Source: Bdellovibrionales bacterium
GTDB lineage: Bacteria; Bdellovibrionota; Bdellovibrionia; Bdellovibrionales; UBA1609
DNA length: 64,000 nt
NCBI GenBank assembly: GCA_016716765.1
Contig: JADJVA010000020.1
Span: 62,001-126,000, forward strand
Direction: 5' to 3'
The notes beneath the pieces were generated by a model. It saw only the letters and a program-made list of their open reading frames with translations, did not search any database and was not told the origin of the DNA. This document shows positions 52,099 through 61,688 of this stretch, piece by piece; position 1 is the stretch's first letter; every line of letters begins with the position of its first letter. A program made the position numbers and the translations under genes.

Positions 52099-55000
52099 TT
52101 AGGGTTCAAAATTTTTCCATCGCAAGACATCGTCTACGAATTTAGTACCGTAAATTGCCTTTGCGGCATTGTAGGCTGCTGCCATATCTCCACTGAAAAA
52201 TCCTGCGGCCATTTGCTGGCCATCAAAACCGACGATCTCATCGGAAATACCTCCATATCTACCATTATTTCTGGCAATAAAAGTTCGAAGGTTCTCTGAT
52301 TGTTTCGAGGTTAAATTCACTCTCCGCCACTTTAAAGTTTCATCGGCATATTTCTTTCCGAAGATATCCACCGCTGCATCATAAACAGCAGTCATCTCTC
52401 CGTTAAAAAATTTGGCGGCTTCTTGCTGGCCTTCAAAACCGACGATCTCATCGGAAATACCTCCATACCTACTTTTATTTCTGGCTATAAAAGTTCGAAG
52501 GTTCTCTGATTGTTTCGAGGTTAAATTCACTCTCCGCCACTTTAAAGTTTCATCGGCATATTTCTTTCCGAAGATATCCACCGCTGCATCATAAACAGCA
52601 GTCATCTCTCCGTTAAAAAATTTGGCGGCTTCTTGCTGGCCTTCAAAACCGACGATCTCATCGGAAATACCTCCATACCTACTTTTATTTCTGGCTATAA
52701 AAGTTCGAAGGTTCTCTGATTGTTCCGAGGTTAAATTCACTCTCCGCCACTTTAAAGTTTCATCGGCATATTTCTTTCCGAAGATATCCACCGCTGCATC
52801 ATAAACAGCAGTCATCTCTCCGTTAAAAGATTTGGCGGCTTCTTGCTGGCCTTCAAAACCGACGATCTCATCGGAAATACCTCCATACCTACTTTTATTT
52901 CTGGCTATAAAAGTTCGAAGGTTCTCTGATTGTTCCGAGGTTAAATTCACTCTCCGCCACTTTAAAGTTTCATCGGCATATTTCTTTCCGAAGATATCCA
53001 CCGCTGCATCATAAACAGCAGTCATCTCTCCGTTAAAAAATTTGGCGGCTTCTTGCTGGCCTTCAAAACCGACGATCTCATCGGAAATACCTCCATACCT
53101 ACTTTTATTTCTGGCTATAAAAGTTCGAAGGTTCTCTGATTGTTCCGAGGTTAAATTCACTCTCCGCCACTTTAAAGTTTCATCGGCATATTTCTTTCCG
53201 AAGATAACAACTGCTGCATCATAAACAGCAGTCATCTCTCCGTTAAAAAATTTGGCGGCTTCTTGCTGGCCCTCAAAACCGATGATCTCATCGGAAATAC
53301 CTCCATACCTACCTTTATTGCTGGCAACCAAATTCCGCAATTGACCAACCTGATCGGCTTTCAATTTGGATATGGACGGTTGCGATGGTCTTTGAATTTC
53401 CCCGACCGAAGCTTCTACGCCCGAACTCGCGATTCGTGAATGCGCATCAAATTCAAAATCAACTGATATAACACTGTTTCCGTTCATCCACCGGGAAAGA
53501 ATACTTTTCAGAATACGAGATCTTTTGAACTCTTCAGCAAGGCGCTGCACTTGAGAAGGATTGGCAGCAGGCTGCATTTGGACATCGACTGTACTGTCAT
53601 TTCGTTGAGCAATAACGATCTTAAACTTCAGTGCAGGTGTGCCAAATTGACTCCCAATCAATCTCGTCAGAGTCGCGATGAGTGAAATATCATCTCCGGT
53701 TCGAAGAGCGATTCGCCTACCCAGGTCCAACTCCATCTGAAAAACCGGAGAAGCTGTTCCCGGCTGATCAATCTCTAGTTTTGTCGAGGGTTCTTCTGAT
53801 TGGTTATACGCACTCTGCTTTCTACGTGATAAAATCACTCTCGCAAGCGATCCAGCCATTCGGTACGCACGCCAACTATGGTTGGCCATTGCTACTGAAT
53901 TTTCCTCGATAGCTCGTAATTCTGCTTGACTGACGACGCCTCTGCCGCTAGCGGGTCCCACCAAATAAATACCGAGACCACGGCCAGACTGGTCGATGGC
54001 TTCCTTTGCGTACGACACAACTCCAAGCGTGGGCTCGAAGCCTTCGATTGTCCGAAAGTAGGTGGGGTCGTTAACGATATCAGGATCCGCCGAATTCGCA
54101 TCGTAACCGAATACTGGTGCCAATATTTTGGCAATATCGTTTTGAATACCGGTTGTATAGATCACGATATCCGCTGTTGTCTGCTGACCTTGAGCATCGG
54201 TTAGTTCCAGTTCCGAGGTTGGACTCTTTGAGACAATCGAATCCAGTTTAGGTTTAGCAATTAAATTCCCGGCTCTAAAGCCTCCCGCAATATCAAAATA
54301 AAAACTTCGGTTTCTATCCACAAAGCTTGCACAATCAGTACATTCTTGTCCGTACCACTCGACCGATTTGGGACCACGGAATCTTCGACCGTTTCGACCG
54401 TAAGATGCTGGGTTTGCCTTCTGCAATAGCCAGCGGACGTCCGCCTTTCCCGAGTCACCTGCTCCAATGACTGCGATGCGTTTGTCTTCGAAGTACTCAA
54501 AAGGCGAATCGAGCCCATTGATAAAATCTTTGAATTCAAAAAATGTAAAAGTACGCGGTACTCCGCTTTGCTTATCTTGCGCAACAATCTCTTTAACCCC
54601 TGGCAAACTCGGACGATTGGAATCGCCTAAGCCCGTCAGAACTAGTTCGGTGAACGAACGAGTCGAGCCGTCCACCAATGTGACTTTTTTGACCAATTCT
54701 CCGTCTATCTGAACGGACTCAATCTGAGCTCCAAACTCAATAGGATTTTTCGAAAACGAACGGTTTATCGTTGCGGCTTGCGCGAGCGAGAGTGCAACGG
54801 GATTTCTTTCGTTATCAAAAAAACTCAGCTGAATAGCGCCGCCCGGCATGAAGTTAAGATCGCCATCTCCGAGCGCCTGTCGAAGGTGATCAACATTTTC
54901 CCTTTTGCTTGAAGAGTTAATATTAAATGCGGTCCCCCCGCGCGCGAATGTGGAAGCGACAACTTGGCTTTGCTCAAACGTTCGAGTGCGGATACCTGAG

Positions 55001-55569
55001 AAATCGCGCCAAACGTTTTGCATGTTGGTCTCATGGATCCCAGCCCCTAGAATACCGATATCCTCAACTCTCTCTTGTTTACCGACTTTTTCTGCATTAA
55101 GAATGATATCCAAAGACGCCGCATCGTAAATAACTCTTCTGAGATCGGCGTCCTGGATCGCACCTACAAGGTAGTCTCTATTTGTAGGATTGTCTGGAAG
55201 GTTCGCCTTTATCCGTGTTGAAAACGCCGGGTCCTTTAGTGCTAAGTTGATGACCGTGGCGATCGTCGCAGGCAGCTTTGATACCTTTGGATCGAAGGCT
55301 TCTTTTGGAGCATCTATCACCGCCTCGCGAGTCAGGAACTCTTGAAGTGGGGATGCAAGCTGACTTATGGGTGCTGGACTATTTGAGGGGGTTGCGAGGA
55401 GCAGGTTTTTCTGGGCTAGGACGCCTCTGCAATCCTTCTTGCTCACAACGCTGTCAGGACCCAATTTATCGCCAATTTTGGAAACTCCAAGCACAAACCC
55501 AGTCTCAGCAGCCAGTGCCTGAAACGATAAAATATTGAAAAATAGAATCAGTGTACGAACAACAAGCAT
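52099..55569 (-). CDS. Secreted FAD/NAD(P)-binding oxidoreductase with six C-terminal 70-residue repeats
   Basis: 1156 residues with a signal peptide (FFNILSFQALAAE). Residues about 130-570 resemble flavin monooxygenase/thioredoxin-reductase-type enzymes: FAD loop IGILGAGIHET, NAD(P) loop RIAVIGAGDSGKADV and late strand TADIVIYTTGIQND. A linking region of about 150 residues follows. The last 420 residues are six tandem copies of a 70-residue unit (typical core NKSRYGGISDEIVGFEGQQE, then FFNGEMTAVYDAAVDIFGKK); the first and last are diverged, the middle four almost identical. Start at 55569 from GGAGG upstream and the signal; the frame is open 47 codons further. Substrate unknown; export of such an enzyme is unusual. 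Confidence 0.8.
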   Translation of the reverse strand: MLVVRTLILFFNILSFQALAAETGFVLGVSKIGDKLGPDSVVSKKDCRGVLAQKNLLLATPSNSPAPISQLASPLQEFLTREAVIDAPKEAFDPKVSKLPATIATVINLALKDPAFSTRIKANLPDNPTNRDYLVGAIQDADLRRVIYDAASLDIILNAEKVGKQERVEDIGILGAGIHETNMQNVWRDFSGIRTRTFEQSQVVASTFARGGTAFNINSSSKRENVDHLRQALGDGDLNFMPGGAIQLSFFDNERNPVALSLAQAATINRSFSKNPIEFGAQIESVQIDGELVKKVTLVDGSTRSFTELVLTGLGDSNRPSLPGVKEIVAQDKQSGVPRTFTFFEFKDFINGLDSPFEYFEDKRIAVIGAGDSGKADVRWLLQKANPASYGRNGRRFRGPKSVEWYGQECTDCASFVDRNRSFYFDIAGGFRAGNLIAKPKLDSIVSKSPTSELELTDAQGQQTTADIVIYTTGIQNDIAKILAPVFGYDANSADPDIVNDPTYFRTIEGFEPTLGVVSYAKEAIDQSGRGLGIYLVGPASGRGVVSQAELRAIEENSVAMANHSWRAYRMAGSLARVILSRRKQSAYNQSEEPSTKLEIDQPGTASPVFQMELDLGRRIALRTGDDISLIATLTRLIGSQFGTPALKFKIVIAQRNDSTVDVQMQPAANPSQVQRLAEEFKRSRILKSILSRWMNGNSVISVDFEFDAHSRIASSGVEASVGEIQRPSQPSISKLKADQVGQLRNLVASNKGRYGGISDEIIGFEGQQEAAKFFNGEMTAVYDAAVVIFGKKYADETLKWRRVNLTSEQSENLRTFIARNKSRYGGISDEIVGFEGQQEAAKFFNGEMTAVYDAAVDIFGKKYADETLKWRRVNLTSEQSENLRTFIARNKSRYGGISDEIVGFEGQQEAAKSFNGEMTAVYDAAVDIFGKKYADETLKWRRVNLTSEQSENLRTFIARNKSRYGGISDEIVGFEGQQEAAKFFNGEMTAVYDAAVDIFGKKYADETLKWRRVNLTSKQSENLRTFIARNKSRYGGISDEIVGFEGQQEAAKFFNGEMTAVYDAAVDIFGKKYADETLKWRRVNLTSKQSENLRTFIARNNGRYGGISDEIVGFDGQQMAAGFFSGDMAAAYNAAKAIYGTKFVDDVLRWKNFEP
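52102..53365. repeat. Six 210-bp tandem repeats inside the flavoprotein gene
   Basis: Period exactly 210 bases. Corresponding positions such as 52411, 52621, 52831, 53041 and 53251 begin the same sequence. The central copies differ by only a few bases, some silent, showing recent expansion or homogenisation. The copies are in frame, so unequal recombination would change protein length without breaking it. Confidence 0.92.
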
Positions 55570-55838
55570 TAGTTGAACCCTCCTCGTATGGCCCTCCCAA
55601 ATGCAAAGGATATACCTGAAGACTATAAGATCATGAAATTGGGAAATAGGAGGTTGAAGTATCAAAAATGCGGAAAGCGGTAAACGAAATACCCCGGAAG
55701 CAGCGGACAACTTTTAAGCAATCAGGTATTTTTTCAATAAACCTGTAAATCCCACCTGGAGAATCGATTCATGAAAATGGCCTTTGAATCTATTAAAATT
55801 CTCTCAGCCACTATCAAATCGATATGGCGGCCGAATGG

Positions 55839-56012
55839 CTAGTCGTATTTACAGAAATTTACAGTGTGACAGTCACGGCCAGCGCAAACCTTTTCTGCTG
55901 AACAGCGCCCTTCGATTTCACAATCAGAATTAATCGAATCAGAACCAAAATCAATCGCCTCATTCGCAAAAGCTGGTGTACAAACCAGGACCCCAAGAGG
56001 TTTAGGGATCAT
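55839..56012 (-). CDS. Tiny Cys-rich secreted peptide
   Basis: A 57-residue frame starting MIPKPLGVLVCTPAFANEAI: a short signal peptide with a clean AFA cleavage site, then a mature part of about 41 residues with five Cys (CEIEGRCSAEKVC, RDC, NFC) and an acidic start. Such spacing suggests disulfide bonds or metal binding. The ribosome binding site is weak, and the short length leaves doubt. It lies 24 bases downstream of the candidate protease gene on the same strand and could share its transcript. Confidence 0.45.
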   Translation of the reverse strand: MIPKPLGVLVCTPAFANEAIDFGSDSINSDCEIEGRCSAEKVCAGRDCHTVNFCKYD

Positions 56013-56036
56013 ATTTAAAATCCCAATATGACTTGA

Positions 56037-56978
56037 TCAAAAGTGGTGAAGTCGAACCAATCCTCTTGATACGCCAGGTATCAGCAATGAATCCTGAAAT
56101 GCCTCCTCACATTTGAAACCGATGACGGCATCCAATGCCCCTAAAAGAGCTTGATTGAAATAGCCAAAATGAGAGAGATTATTTGAAAGGAGGAGCCTTG
56201 CCTGAGGATTTGCGATGTGAAGTTTTGACCCAAAAAGGCGGTTGGAATCGCAGGAGAAGAGGCCGATAAACTGAGACTTGATTTGGGATTTCTTTATCGC
56301 CTGTACCATCAACTTTAAGCCTGCCTCACGAGCCCGATACCAGTTGTAATCGGTTTTTCCTTTTCCAATGTAGCGAGGGGGTCTAAAATCAGGTCCTCCA
56401 CCAGCTCGTGAGTGACCAACGTAGAAAGCCGCGTCAAAAGAAAGGAGTCCGCGGATAAATGCAGTTTCTGCATTTAAACTCTTCTCCCTTTGTGGCTCTG
56501 CAAATTCGTTCTTGTTATCTCGATCCACAATACTAAATGAACTATTCTCCAATTCCAGATGAACAAGAATTTTTCTCCCCACCTCATCAATGACTTTTTC
56601 TAAACCTCCGCCCCTTGCGCTCTGAAAACCGCAGGCAAAAAGCTGATTGGAGCGACAGGGTTTTGTGATTTCCGCTATCAGGGCCGCCCTCTCGAATTCA
56701 TCTGATGTGAGACCATCCTCATTGTCATTGTAGCCAAACACCACCATTATATTCAAAACACCGCGGTATATCGCCTCTTGATATTTCTCAAAACACTGAA
56801 GGCTCCTTCCCTCGGATCTCAAACCATTCTGCATGCGATTGTTAAGAGCCTCCAAGCTAATACTCTTGTTTAACAGATCCTCCCCAAGAGAAGGATCCTG
56901 CCCTCTGGATAAAGCCGATTGAAATAGACCACAAATTGCAACAAACAGAAATGCCTTGCCAAGACTCCAAAACCCCAT
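56037..56978 (-). CDS. Secreted protein with possible caspase-like (clan CD) His-Cys dyad
   Basis: 313 residues with a signal peptide (FLFVAICGLFQSALS). The middle contains FDAAFYVGHSRAGGGPDF (His189 after a hydrophobic strand and Gly) and, 54 residues later, QFIGLFSCDSNRLFG (Cys243 after a hydrophobic strand). Hydrophobic strand-GH and hydrophobic strand-C at this spacing is the layout of clan CD cysteine peptidases. The rest gives no family match. The calling is tentative; it might be a non-catalytic relative. It is followed on the same strand by the Cys-rich peptide. Confidence 0.6.
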   Translation of the reverse strand: MGFWSLGKAFLFVAICGLFQSALSRGQDPSLGEDLLNKSISLEALNNRMQNGLRSEGRSLQCFEKYQEAIYRGVLNIMVVFGYNDNEDGLTSDEFERAALIAEITKPCRSNQLFACGFQSARGGGLEKVIDEVGRKILVHLELENSSFSIVDRDNKNEFAEPQREKSLNAETAFIRGLLSFDAAFYVGHSRAGGGPDFRPPRYIGKGKTDYNWYRAREAGLKLMVQAIKKSQIKSQFIGLFSCDSNRLFGSKLHIANPQARLLLSNNLSHFGYFNQALLGALDAVIGFKCEEAFQDSLLIPGVSRGLVRLHHF

Positions 56979-57239
56979 ACCCCCCCCATTTTTAAAAAAT
57001 CAGTTTCCCCCTTTTTTACTTCTTTCTTAAGACCTCCTTTATCCTGCTTCTCAAAACAAGATGAGTTAATCAACAATGGCACTGTTCTCGTAAAAACTTC
57101 CCTTAGTAATCAAGATGGCGAACTCCAGGCATTAAAAAAATTTCTCTAAAATCATGTTTCTCTGCTGTGCCTGAGCACCCACAACTATTGCCATACTTTG
57201 GGCTTTGCGCTAATCTCCAGGTTTGGGAGGGTTTTATTC

Positions 57240-58136
57240 TTGTTAATAATAGTCAGACGAATTGTTTTATTCACCTTAGTTAATGTCTTCGTCGCCGCTA
57301 CTATTTCGATCATCACATCCATTTTTGCGGCGCTCTTCAGCTTTGATCTGAGTCGTTACTCAGGAATCCTCTTGTTTTTTTTGTTTTTTGGAATGGGCTG
57401 CGCCTTTGTTTCTCTCGCTCTTTCAAAAATTCTATCCAAATGGATGTTTGGGGTCAAAATCATTGATCCCGAAACGACAGATCCCGTAGGCAAGCAGCTC
57501 ATTGAAATGGTTCTCGACATGTCGAACAAGTTGGGGCTTTCAAAAATGCCCGAAGTTGGTGTCTATGAATCGGAGGAAGTGAATTCTTTTTCGACTGGCC
57601 CATCAAAAGACAATAGCCTGGTGGCTCTCTCTACGGGTCTTGTGCGAAGAATGAGTAAAGATCAAGTCGAAGGCGTTCTTGCTCACGAAATTACTCATGT
57701 TGCCAACGGAGACATGGTCAGCTTGACTTTAATCCAGGGAGTCGTGAATGTCCTGGTGATAATTCCCTCAAAATCAATCGCGAGGGCCTTTAGCGCTCCC
57801 ATTAAAAAGGATTCCACTCGCAATATCATTAACTATTCATTGTTGATGACCCTTCAGATCGTACTTGGCCTTCTTGGAATCCTCGTAGTAAACTACTTTT
57901 CTAGAGTTCGCGAATTTCATGCTGATGCTGGTGGAGCAAAACTTGTTGGTCGCGAAAAAATGCTCTCAGCCCTTGTTGCCCTATCTAAGTCAAGAGAACT
58001 TATCGACCCCAACCATACTTCATTGGCATCACTTAAGATCTCAAGCGAAACAAAAAAATATTTGAAGTTACTTTCGACCCATCCGCCCATGGACGAACGC
58101 CTGCTCAAGCTCGAAACAGCAATCACCAGCTCTTGA
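57240..58136 (+). CDS. htpX: HtpX-type membrane zinc metalloprotease
   Basis: 298 residues of the M48B family. Two N-terminal membrane helices are followed by PEVGVYESEEVNSFSTG, the zinc motif GVLAHEITHVANGDM and two more hydrophobic segments; the third ligand lies in VREFHADAGGAKL. HtpX degrades damaged membrane proteins. The start is TTG at 57240, eight bases after GGGAGGG, which gives the normal HtpX N-terminus (LFTLVNVFVAAT); the frame is open 14 codons further upstream. Confidence 0.93.
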   Translation: MLIIVRRIVLFTLVNVFVAATISIITSIFAALFSFDLSRYSGILLFFLFFGMGCAFVSLALSKILSKWMFGVKIIDPETTDPVGKQLIEMVLDMSNKLGLSKMPEVGVYESEEVNSFSTGPSKDNSLVALSTGLVRRMSKDQVEGVLAHEITHVANGDMVSLTLIQGVVNVLVIIPSKSIARAFSAPIKKDSTRNIINYSLLMTLQIVLGLLGILVVNYFSRVREFHADAGGAKLVGREKMLSALVALSKSRELIDPNHTSLASLKISSETKKYLKLLSTHPPMDERLLKLETAITSS

Positions 58137-58197
58137 ATGCTGGATTGGGCGATTTCAATTCTTGTGAGTCCACTGATAAGGGAATATCATCAAAGTC

Positions 58198-60417
58198 ATG
58201 CGTGGTTTTTTGCCTTTCTGCCTTATTGTATTCAATGTTTTGAGCTGTTCGACTCACCCTGTGAGCATCCTGCCGCCTTCTGAATTTGAATATTTGCCCC
58301 CAAATCTTGATTTTATCGGAGACAAAGACCGACAAAGTTTAGATCTTCAACTGCTTGGGGTTGCGGCCAAATATCCAGGAAAAAATGTCCAGTGGTGGGC
58401 TGTTTATCGACGCGCCCGCCTCTGGGAAAAGGATAAACCGGGCACCTCCTGTCTTCTCTACCTTGATCTTTCTCAAAATCCACAATTCCCGATCAGCCAA
58501 ATAGCCCTTTTAAGGGCATTTTCCACCTGTGATCGTGATGATTTGGCAAAGGTCCGCGTTGAGCAACTAGATCAAAGTCAGTTCCCCGATTGGATTAAGC
58601 CATTGTCTCTGGATATTGCACTCCGAAATTCACGTCGGGACAAAGACATCGAAGCCAACTATGATTTGGCTCTTCAAAAATCAAAGTTGGCAGTCGGCTA
58701 CGAAGAAAAGGTAAAGCTCATTCAAGAAGCAGTCAATATTGCACCAGCTCTTGCAGACCCAGGAAAGTTGAAGATCGCTCAAACGAGGCTCTATCGGATC
58801 GCACCACGATTTAAACCTGATCCCCGATTTAGCGAGTATCTCGACGTTGCCTACGATTATCGCAGAGCGAGAGAGTTCGACAAAGCGAGATTCTTTTATC
58901 AGAAGGTCTATGATAGCGAAAATTCCTCGTTTGACAACAAAGTCAAAGCCATTAAGGGAATCCGATCGGCATATAAAGTTGAACAGAAAAAACCAGAATA
59001 TTTGCAAAAAACCCTGGCTTTGTCTTCTTACATAGAAAAATCTTGGCGGTCACAAAAACGACCTTCTAAATTAGTCACTCAGCAATATCACGACGCTCAA
59101 ATCACATTGGCAAGAACCTATTGGACACTTGGGCAAGCAAGTTCTGCCCAAAAAATTCTTGTCTCGTTGGCTAAGAAACTCAAGGGGAAGTACCCTCTTG
59201 ATGAAATCTTTTGGCTTCAGGGAAGAATGGCAGAAGAGCGTGGACATTACCAAGAGGCCTCCGACTGGTTTGAAAAGGGAATCGGAGAAATTAACGAAAA
59301 AAAGCAGCCAGATTCTCTTGAGCGTATTCTTTGGTATCAGGCCTGGAACCTACGTAAGCTCCGAAAATATTTAGAAGCCCATTCTGCACTTGAAGTCCTC
59401 ATTACTAAGGCCGGAAGTGAATTCTCGCGCAGTCGCTATACCTATTGGTTGGCCATCACAAAAAAGAATCTCGAGAAATTTGAGGAAGCAAAGATTCTGT
59501 TGGCCAGCCTCATCAAAGATGATCCCATAGGGTATTATGGCCTTATGGCTCACAGAGAACTCCAAACGCCCGTTTCTATACCTGGCCTGAACCCCTCTGA
59601 AGCCAAATCATTGGAAAATTCATTTTCCCAGTCCCAATCGTACGATCTCGTAGAAGGTCCCTTTGTCGAATGGCTTATTTCTGTCGGAGAAAAGGATGTG
59701 GCCAATCTCTACTTGGATCACGTCTCCGCCAATTATCGAAAGAGACCAAACCAAGATGAAGGCGGATGGGTTCGACTCTTCCGCTATTATGCGAGCTCTG
59801 GAGTTTATTTGGGCCTCTACAATCAACTGGGACTTCTCGAACCGGCGCAAAGAAACTCTATTCTTAATCATTTTCCCCATCTCATTTTTCCGACTCCCTA
59901 CAAAGAATATGTGGCAAATGCTTCCAATCGATATGGTGTCAGTTCTGATCTGATCTACTCAATCATGCGCCAAGAATCTGCTTTTGATCCCTCTGCGCGC
60001 AGTCATGCTGATGCCTTTGGACTGATGCAGCTACTCCCTGAGGTTGCTAGAAATACTGCCAGACAGGTTCAATTTGAGTTTGAAAATGCAGAGGAATTGT
60101 ATGAACCTCACATCAATATTCCTTTGGGCTCGGCTTACCTGCGTGAGCTTTGGGACAAGTTCAATGGCCAGTTTATTCTGACTGTGGCCAGCTACAACGC
60201 CAGCGAGGAGGCCATCTATGGCTGGCTGCGCACGCGCTTTCGTGGCGACACTCTGGAGTTTATTGAAGATATCCCTTATGAAGAGACCCGCTCCTATGTT
60301 CGCCTTGTCATGCGCAATCTCGTTTTCTACAGTCTCATCAATTCAGGAGGAAAGGCGATGCCATTCCCCGAATGGACATTGGCCTTGAGCATTCCCTCGT
60401 CCCAGAGTAGTCCGTGA
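58198..60417 (+). CDS. Soluble lytic murein transglycosylase (Slt70-like) lipoprotein
   Basis: 739 residues. Lipoprotein signal VFNVLSC, then a long alpha-superhelical region of TPR-like helices (about 60-560) as in Slt70, and a C-terminal SLT domain with catalytic Glu in SIMRQESAFDPSARSHADAF, then GLMQLLPEVA and TVASYNASEEAIYGW. It cleaves peptidoglycan, releasing anhydro-muropeptides. Second transglycosylase of the window and in a different family layout from the one at 36.8 kb. The gap after htpX is 61 bases, so co-transcription is possible. Confidence 0.9.
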   Translation: MRGFLPFCLIVFNVLSCSTHPVSILPPSEFEYLPPNLDFIGDKDRQSLDLQLLGVAAKYPGKNVQWWAVYRRARLWEKDKPGTSCLLYLDLSQNPQFPISQIALLRAFSTCDRDDLAKVRVEQLDQSQFPDWIKPLSLDIALRNSRRDKDIEANYDLALQKSKLAVGYEEKVKLIQEAVNIAPALADPGKLKIAQTRLYRIAPRFKPDPRFSEYLDVAYDYRRAREFDKARFFYQKVYDSENSSFDNKVKAIKGIRSAYKVEQKKPEYLQKTLALSSYIEKSWRSQKRPSKLVTQQYHDAQITLARTYWTLGQASSAQKILVSLAKKLKGKYPLDEIFWLQGRMAEERGHYQEASDWFEKGIGEINEKKQPDSLERILWYQAWNLRKLRKYLEAHSALEVLITKAGSEFSRSRYTYWLAITKKNLEKFEEAKILLASLIKDDPIGYYGLMAHRELQTPVSIPGLNPSEAKSLENSFSQSQSYDLVEGPFVEWLISVGEKDVANLYLDHVSANYRKRPNQDEGGWVRLFRYYASSGVYLGLYNQLGLLEPAQRNSILNHFPHLIFPTPYKEYVANASNRYGVSSDLIYSIMRQESAFDPSARSHADAFGLMQLLPEVARNTARQVQFEFENAEELYEPHINIPLGSAYLRELWDKFNGQFILTVASYNASEEAIYGWLRTRFRGDTLEFIEDIPYEETRSYVRLVMRNLVFYSLINSGGKAMPFPEWTLALSIPSSQSSP

Positions 60418-60447
60418 CTTTTCTCTTTTGGGGTTCCCAAGACGTTC

Positions 60448-61635
60448 TCAATTATTTGGGGCTCCGTCCAATATCCAATCTTCTATGGCTTGCCGCTCTG
60501 CCACTGGGACTAAATCCGAAGGAGGCATCGGATTTGTGGCATTGTTCATTCGACTGAGAAGACTGCCTGAAGTTGGATCAAACGGAACAAACACAAAATG
60601 ATTCAACATATCTTGATAATTTAGAATATTCAAACCCGCCCTGGGATTGCTTGCTCCATGGCATCCCACACAGGCGCGAGAAAAGGTTCCACCAGAAGCG
60701 ATCAGCTGACTAAAACGTGTTGGATTAAAAGTGGTCGTCACCAAAGCACCAAAACTCAATCCCATTGTATCTGAGTCCTTGATCAATCCCTCACGAATCA
60801 AAACTCCAGTGGATAAATCACGACTCTGATTCGCTGGAATCTTCCGATTGACCGATTTCCAGGTCGTTCCTTCCTCATATATTATCCCATTGATAACGAT
60901 CCGCAAATCTGTGATCTGCAGAGCAATCCCCCCAGCAGATAATTTTGGATTTCGAAAATTATAGTTCATTTCGCCGGTGGGTGTAGTAAAAGATCGAACC
61001 TCAAGCTGAAGTTTCGCCCCAGCAAACATCGAGTTTCCCGGAGCCATCTCCGTCTCCAAATCAAATACTTGTAACACATAGCTACTCGTCGCAGAGATTA
61101 CTTTCTCTACAGTTGCCAAGCGCGGGGTATTGGGTGGCAAATCTCCAAGAGGCGGATCATCATCGTTTCTCTGATTATTGGTCAAGCATTCATTGTATTG
61201 AATCTCCACCTCAAGCCAGGAGGCCCTCGTGCTATCAATTACTCCTGAATGTTGTGAACCTGTGTAGGGAGCCTTATGTGAAGGATTGACTGCAAAATCC
61301 GACACTTTTTGAAAGCCGGCGCCAGAAAAAGCGTCATAGGACAGCTCTATGTTGCTGTCGGCGAAAGCGCCTTTTCCCTCGCCACCGCTCACATGACAAT
61401 TGATGCAGTTGGCTTGCAAGAATGGTCGGTAGCCACTTTCAAATTCAGCGCGGAGCAAAGCTCCACAAACGCCTCTTCCATAACCCAATTGTTCTCCACT
61501 GCTATCAAGCGAACCGTCACTGTGAGTGGGTGCACACCCAGCCATAAGAAAAGAAATACCCAAGGGACCTGCCATCCTCAAACAATAAGTGACAAACACA
61601 TCAGATGCTCTCACTCCCTTTGACCTCATTGGCAT
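60448..61635 (-). CDS. Diheme c-type cytochrome lipoprotein
   Basis: 395 residues with a lipoprotein signal (GISFLMAGC, lipid Cys near residue 34) and two haem sites: QANCINCHVSGGEGKGAF near residue 80 and RACVGCHGASNPRAGLN near residue 330. Between them is a beta-rich domain with hydrophobic strands. The long N-terminal leader leaves some doubt about the start. Haem proteins of this design are often partners of DUF1501-type exported proteins, and the gene directly follows one in the same operon. Electron partner unknown. Confidence 0.85.
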   Translation of the reverse strand: MPMRSKGVRASDVFVTYCLRMAGPLGISFLMAGCAPTHSDGSLDSSGEQLGYGRGVCGALLRAEFESGYRPFLQANCINCHVSGGEGKGAFADSNIELSYDAFSGAGFQKVSDFAVNPSHKAPYTGSQHSGVIDSTRASWLEVEIQYNECLTNNQRNDDDPPLGDLPPNTPRLATVEKVISATSSYVLQVFDLETEMAPGNSMFAGAKLQLEVRSFTTPTGEMNYNFRNPKLSAGGIALQITDLRIVINGIIYEEGTTWKSVNRKIPANQSRDLSTGVLIREGLIKDSDTMGLSFGALVTTTFNPTRFSQLIASGGTFSRACVGCHGASNPRAGLNILNYQDMLNHFVFVPFDPTSGSLLSRMNNATNPMPPSDLVPVAERQAIEDWILDGAPNN

Positions 61636-61688
61636 TTTTTAAATCCTCACTCTCCGGTTGGCTTCCTCAAAACAACTGAATCCTAAAA

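Noticed and set aside
52412..53224. Four identical 60-codon rightward ORFs
   Set aside because: They are antisense shadows of the 210-bp repeats in the flavoprotein gene.
55770..55841. Rightward 23-codon ORF with GGAG upstream
   Set aside because: Too short to support, and it overlaps the end of the Cys-rich peptide frame.
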